A stretch of 7,052 nucleotides of DNA from Spirochaetales bacterium (lineage in GTDB: Bacteria; Spirochaetota; Spirochaetia; DTKZ01): assembly GCA_031266855.1 (NCBI GenBank), contig JAISAF010000040.1, positions 1-7,052 of the forward strand. Direction: 5' to 3'. Each line of letters starts with the position of its first letter. Position 1 is the stretch's first letter. Positions 5,849 through 7,052 of this stretch are shown here, one piece after another. The position numbers and the translations under genes were made by a program. The notes beneath the pieces are model-generated. The model saw only the letters and a program-made list of their open reading frames with translations. It was not told the DNA's origin and did not search any database.

Positions 5849-6111
5849 ACCCTTCCCGAATATAAAATACACATCCCGCAAACCGCACAAATCCGAAGAA
5901 AATGAACCACAAATCCGGAGAAGTCAAAAAAAGACCTAAAGAGCAGGAAATTATTCTACTTTGCCCGGCGTGGGAGCCGCCTAAAGGCGGTCCATCTATA
6001 TTTCAGGCAGCAGGTTTTTTAGATGCCAGGCCGTGTTACCTTAACTACAGACACACGGCTTTACCGTGCGTTTATCTGGTCTACCCGGAAGGTCCTGATT
6101 TTTGCGGAACT
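5849..6111. other. Gene-free stretch; one IS-end-like hairpin
   Basis: A plus-strand frame starting at 5902 is open to 6456 but lacks a good ribosome binding site and runs across a decayed minus-strand gene and a palindrome, so it is not accepted. The only clear structure is the hairpin CCGCCT/AGGCGG at 5977-5990. The 17 bases at 5974-5990 are identical to the right-end hairpin of the IS200-like element at 6532-6548, so this may be a leftover of another insertion end. Confidence 0.4.
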
Positions 6112-6400
6112 TCAACACACCACACGAAAATCCGTATCCACGCTTACCGTTCCACCGGGACCAGATTTCATTATATCCGCGGGAAGCAACGGGAAGTTCA
6201 CCGTAAAGTTTGCGGAAATGCCGTTGACGCCGCTCACCGTTACGCTTTGAACGGTCTGGGACCCGTAATCCACAATAGTCCGCCGGGAATGTGCAGGTTC
6301 CCAGCTGGCTCGAACTTATGCCGTAGTCCGTCACCGTTACATTACAGCTATCCGTGTATCCGCCGTCTTCGGCCTGGCCTTTCCCGGTTCCGGCTGCCGA
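6112..6400 (-). pseudogene. Decayed fragment of a Big2-like surface protein
   Basis: Two minus-strand frames hold beta-rich, extracellular-looking peptides. In one, around 6370-6320, AEDGGYTDSCNVTVTDYG resembles the last strands of a bacterial immunoglobulin-like group 2 (Big2) domain. In the other, open from 6315 to a TGA at 6112-6114, the text includes TVQSVTVSGVNGISANFTV and GGTVSVDTDF. Neither frame has a proper start, and the two would need a frameshift to join. Intact Big2 domains serve in adhesins and other surface proteins. The left lipoprotein also has a beta-rich exterior but shows no obvious similarity. The Big2 match is by eye on about 18 residues. Confidence 0.4.
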
Positions 6401-6419
6401 GCGGCAGCTCAGAAACAGG

Positions 6420-6448
6420 CCCGGAAATTGCCGGCGGCAATTTCCGGG
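6420..6448. repeat. Perfect 13-bp palindrome
   Basis: CCCGGAAATTGCC (6420-6432) pairs with 6436-6448 around a 3-base loop. It has the AATTGCC/GGCAATT core shared by palindromes at 5187-5202, 6944-6961 and 6974-6991. Directly after it, GCGCATAATTGCC (6449-6461) repeats the left arm of the palindrome at 6938-6967, but its right arm has decayed (GGCAGTCA). Confidence 0.8.
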
Positions 6449-6476
6449 GCGCATAATTGCCAAAGGCAGTCAACTA

Positions 6477-6503
6477 CCGCCGGTAAAACCGGCGGCATGT
6501 TTT
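6477..6503 (+). repeat. GC-rich hairpin followed by a short T-run
   Basis: CCGCCGG (6477-6483) and CCGGCGG (6489-6495) form a 7-bp stem with the loop TAAAA. A run of five T begins four bases later on the plus strand. It could be a weak terminator or another repeat module beside the IS200-like right end. Confidence 0.5.
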
Positions 6504-6845
6504 TGTGAACCGCTCAAAGCGGTTGGTTCATGAGCCGCCTAAAGGCGGCTGTCTTTGTCAGTTCTCTTTGAACATTTCCAGTTGTTCCAGCCGTTTGTCT
6601 CCGGCTTCCTGTTTCCGGATATACTTCCTGACAGCCTGTTCGTCTCCCCGTAAAGTTGTTTCCTGCATCTCGGTATCCATACTATGTGGTACTTGCAATC
6701 TCATACACTCTGGGTTAGTCTGCCAGGGGCGTTCACTCATGCCTCCTGCCTATTGAACTTTGAACAGTTCACTGATAGAAAAGCATGATTTATACTCCCG
6801 GAAATGTCAAACTTTTATAGTCACCCCGGCAAAGCCGGGGGTTTA
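6500..6845 (-). mobile_element. IS200/IS605-type element, internally deleted and non-autonomous
   Basis: On the minus strand the order is: left-end hairpin CCCCGGC/GCCGGGG (6824-6840), a short leader, AGGAGG, a tnpA remnant (6740-6558), then two right-end hairpins AGCCGCCT/AGGCGGCT (6533-6550) and AACCGCT/AGCGGTT (6508-6524). Subterminal hairpins rather than terminal inverted repeats are typical of IS200/IS605 elements, which move as single strands. About 350 bases remain of a usual 700 or so. The exact ends are uncertain because these elements have no inverted ends or target duplications. It could still be moved in trans by a full-length relative if the ends are intact. Confidence 0.75.
6558..6740 (-). 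pseudogene. IS200-type TnpA transposase remnant with internal deletion
   Basis: The last part of the frame, AVRKYIRKQEAGDKRLEQL, matches the C-terminal helix of IS200-type Y1 transposases, including the catalytic tyrosine in YIRKQ (residue 40 of this frame). The N-terminus is found in the neighbouring frame as CKYHIVWIPRCRKQLYGE (about 6697-6644), preceded by LTQSV and a TGA at 6703-6701 where relatives usually have an aromatic residue. The two ends meet at about 6640; some 80 codons between them, including the HUH metal-binding motif, are gone. The gene therefore has a frameshift near the start, an in-frame stop and a central deletion and cannot make active enzyme. AGGAGG lies one base before the ATG at 6740. 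Confidence 0.8.
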
Positions 6846-6861
6846 TCAATTTTAATTATGT

Positions 6862-6998
6862 GCCCACGATTTTGCGTTCGGCAAAATCGTGGGCTTATTC
6901 TGAGCTGCCGCCCGCAATTTATTTCCGCCGGGTTATAGCGCATAATTGCCGGGCGGCAATTATGCGCCTCTGGAATTGCCGAACGGCAATTCCAGAGG
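6862..6998. repeat. Cluster of three long perfect palindromes with conserved linkers
   Basis: GCCCACGATTTTGC (6862-6875) pairs with 6881-6894. GCGCATAATTGCC (6938-6950) pairs with 6955-6967. CCTCTGGAATTGCC (6967-6980) pairs with 6985-6998, sharing one base with its neighbour. The linkers TTATTCTGAGCTGCCGCC (6895-6912) and CGCCGGGTTATA (6926-6937) match, in reverse, those of the cluster at 5117-5247, but the hairpins between them differ and the linker order is swapped. The GCGATTTTGC-type arm also resembles the hairpin inside copy 1 of the long repeat. Confidence 0.85.
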
Positions 6999-7000
6999 CT

Positions 7001-7052
7001 GCCGCTGGTGCGCGCGCGAGGGATTGTAGCGGAAAGCCCGCAGGAATTGCAT
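7001..7052 (+). repeat. Long intergenic repeat, start of a third copy (cut by the window edge)
   Basis: The 52 bases differ from the corresponding part of copy 2 (minus strand from 5063) by two substitutions and one indel, sharing GCCGCTGGTGCG, GAGGGATTG and AGCGGAAAGCCCGCAGGA. Here GTGTTA is absent and the repeat joins directly to the palindrome ending at 6998. The rest lies beyond the window. Confidence 0.8.

Noticed and set aside
5902..6456. Plus-strand open frame of 184 codons
   Set aside because: It has no good ribosome binding site, is rich in Pro, Arg, His and Cys without domain character, crosses the palindrome at 6420-6448 and lies opposite the surface-protein remnant. It is most likely a chance frame.
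5117..6998. CRISPR array made of the repeated palindromes and linkers
   Set aside because: Spacing is irregular, repeats are not uniform in length or sequence, and no cas gene is present.

Overview
The window looks like a piece of a spirochaete chromosome, most likely a host-associated Treponema such as the termite-gut lineages. The evidence is indirect: roughly balanced base composition, two lipoproteins with treponeme-like signal peptides, a TraB/PrgY-family membrane protein, and a dense intergenic repeat family whose conserved core (GAGCGGAAAGCCCG) I associate from memory with those genomes. No rRNA, tRNA or CRISPR array was recognised.

Left part (1-1188): the 5' end of a putative surface lipoprotein gene runs off the left edge on the minus strand. 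Its long upstream region holds a strong plus-strand hairpin terminator, an inverted repeat and a run of 21 G, which lies between weak -35-like and -10-like boxes facing the lipoprotein gene. This is the layout of a phase-variable promoter. Further right are a probable minus-strand terminator and a 191-bp repeat with inverted ends that begins four bases after the stop of the next gene.

Centre (1189-4860): three minus-strand genes form a compact operon, transcribed in the order TPR lipoprotein, DHH/DHHA1 phosphoesterase, TraB-family membrane protein. The last two overlap by ATGA. The first gene has a TATACT box only six bases from its ATG and no visible ribosome binding site, so it may be leaderless. 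The genes probably encode a periplasm-facing scaffold, a cytoplasmic phosphoesterase for nucleotide or short RNA substrates, and a membrane protein. A common pathway is not evident.

Right part (4861-7052): there is no convincing intact gene. It is a repeat island of perfect palindromes joined by short conserved linkers, three copies of the long repeat family in the window (two intact, one cut by the edge), an internally deleted IS200/IS605-type insertion sequence with its end hairpins, a decayed fragment of a Big2-like surface protein, and two unexplained stretches rich in inverted repeats, one ending in a very strong terminator. The most interesting observations are the modular repeats, in which the linkers are conserved while the hairpins between them are exchanged for unrelated but equally perfect ones, and the 21-G tract upstream of the lipoprotein gene.
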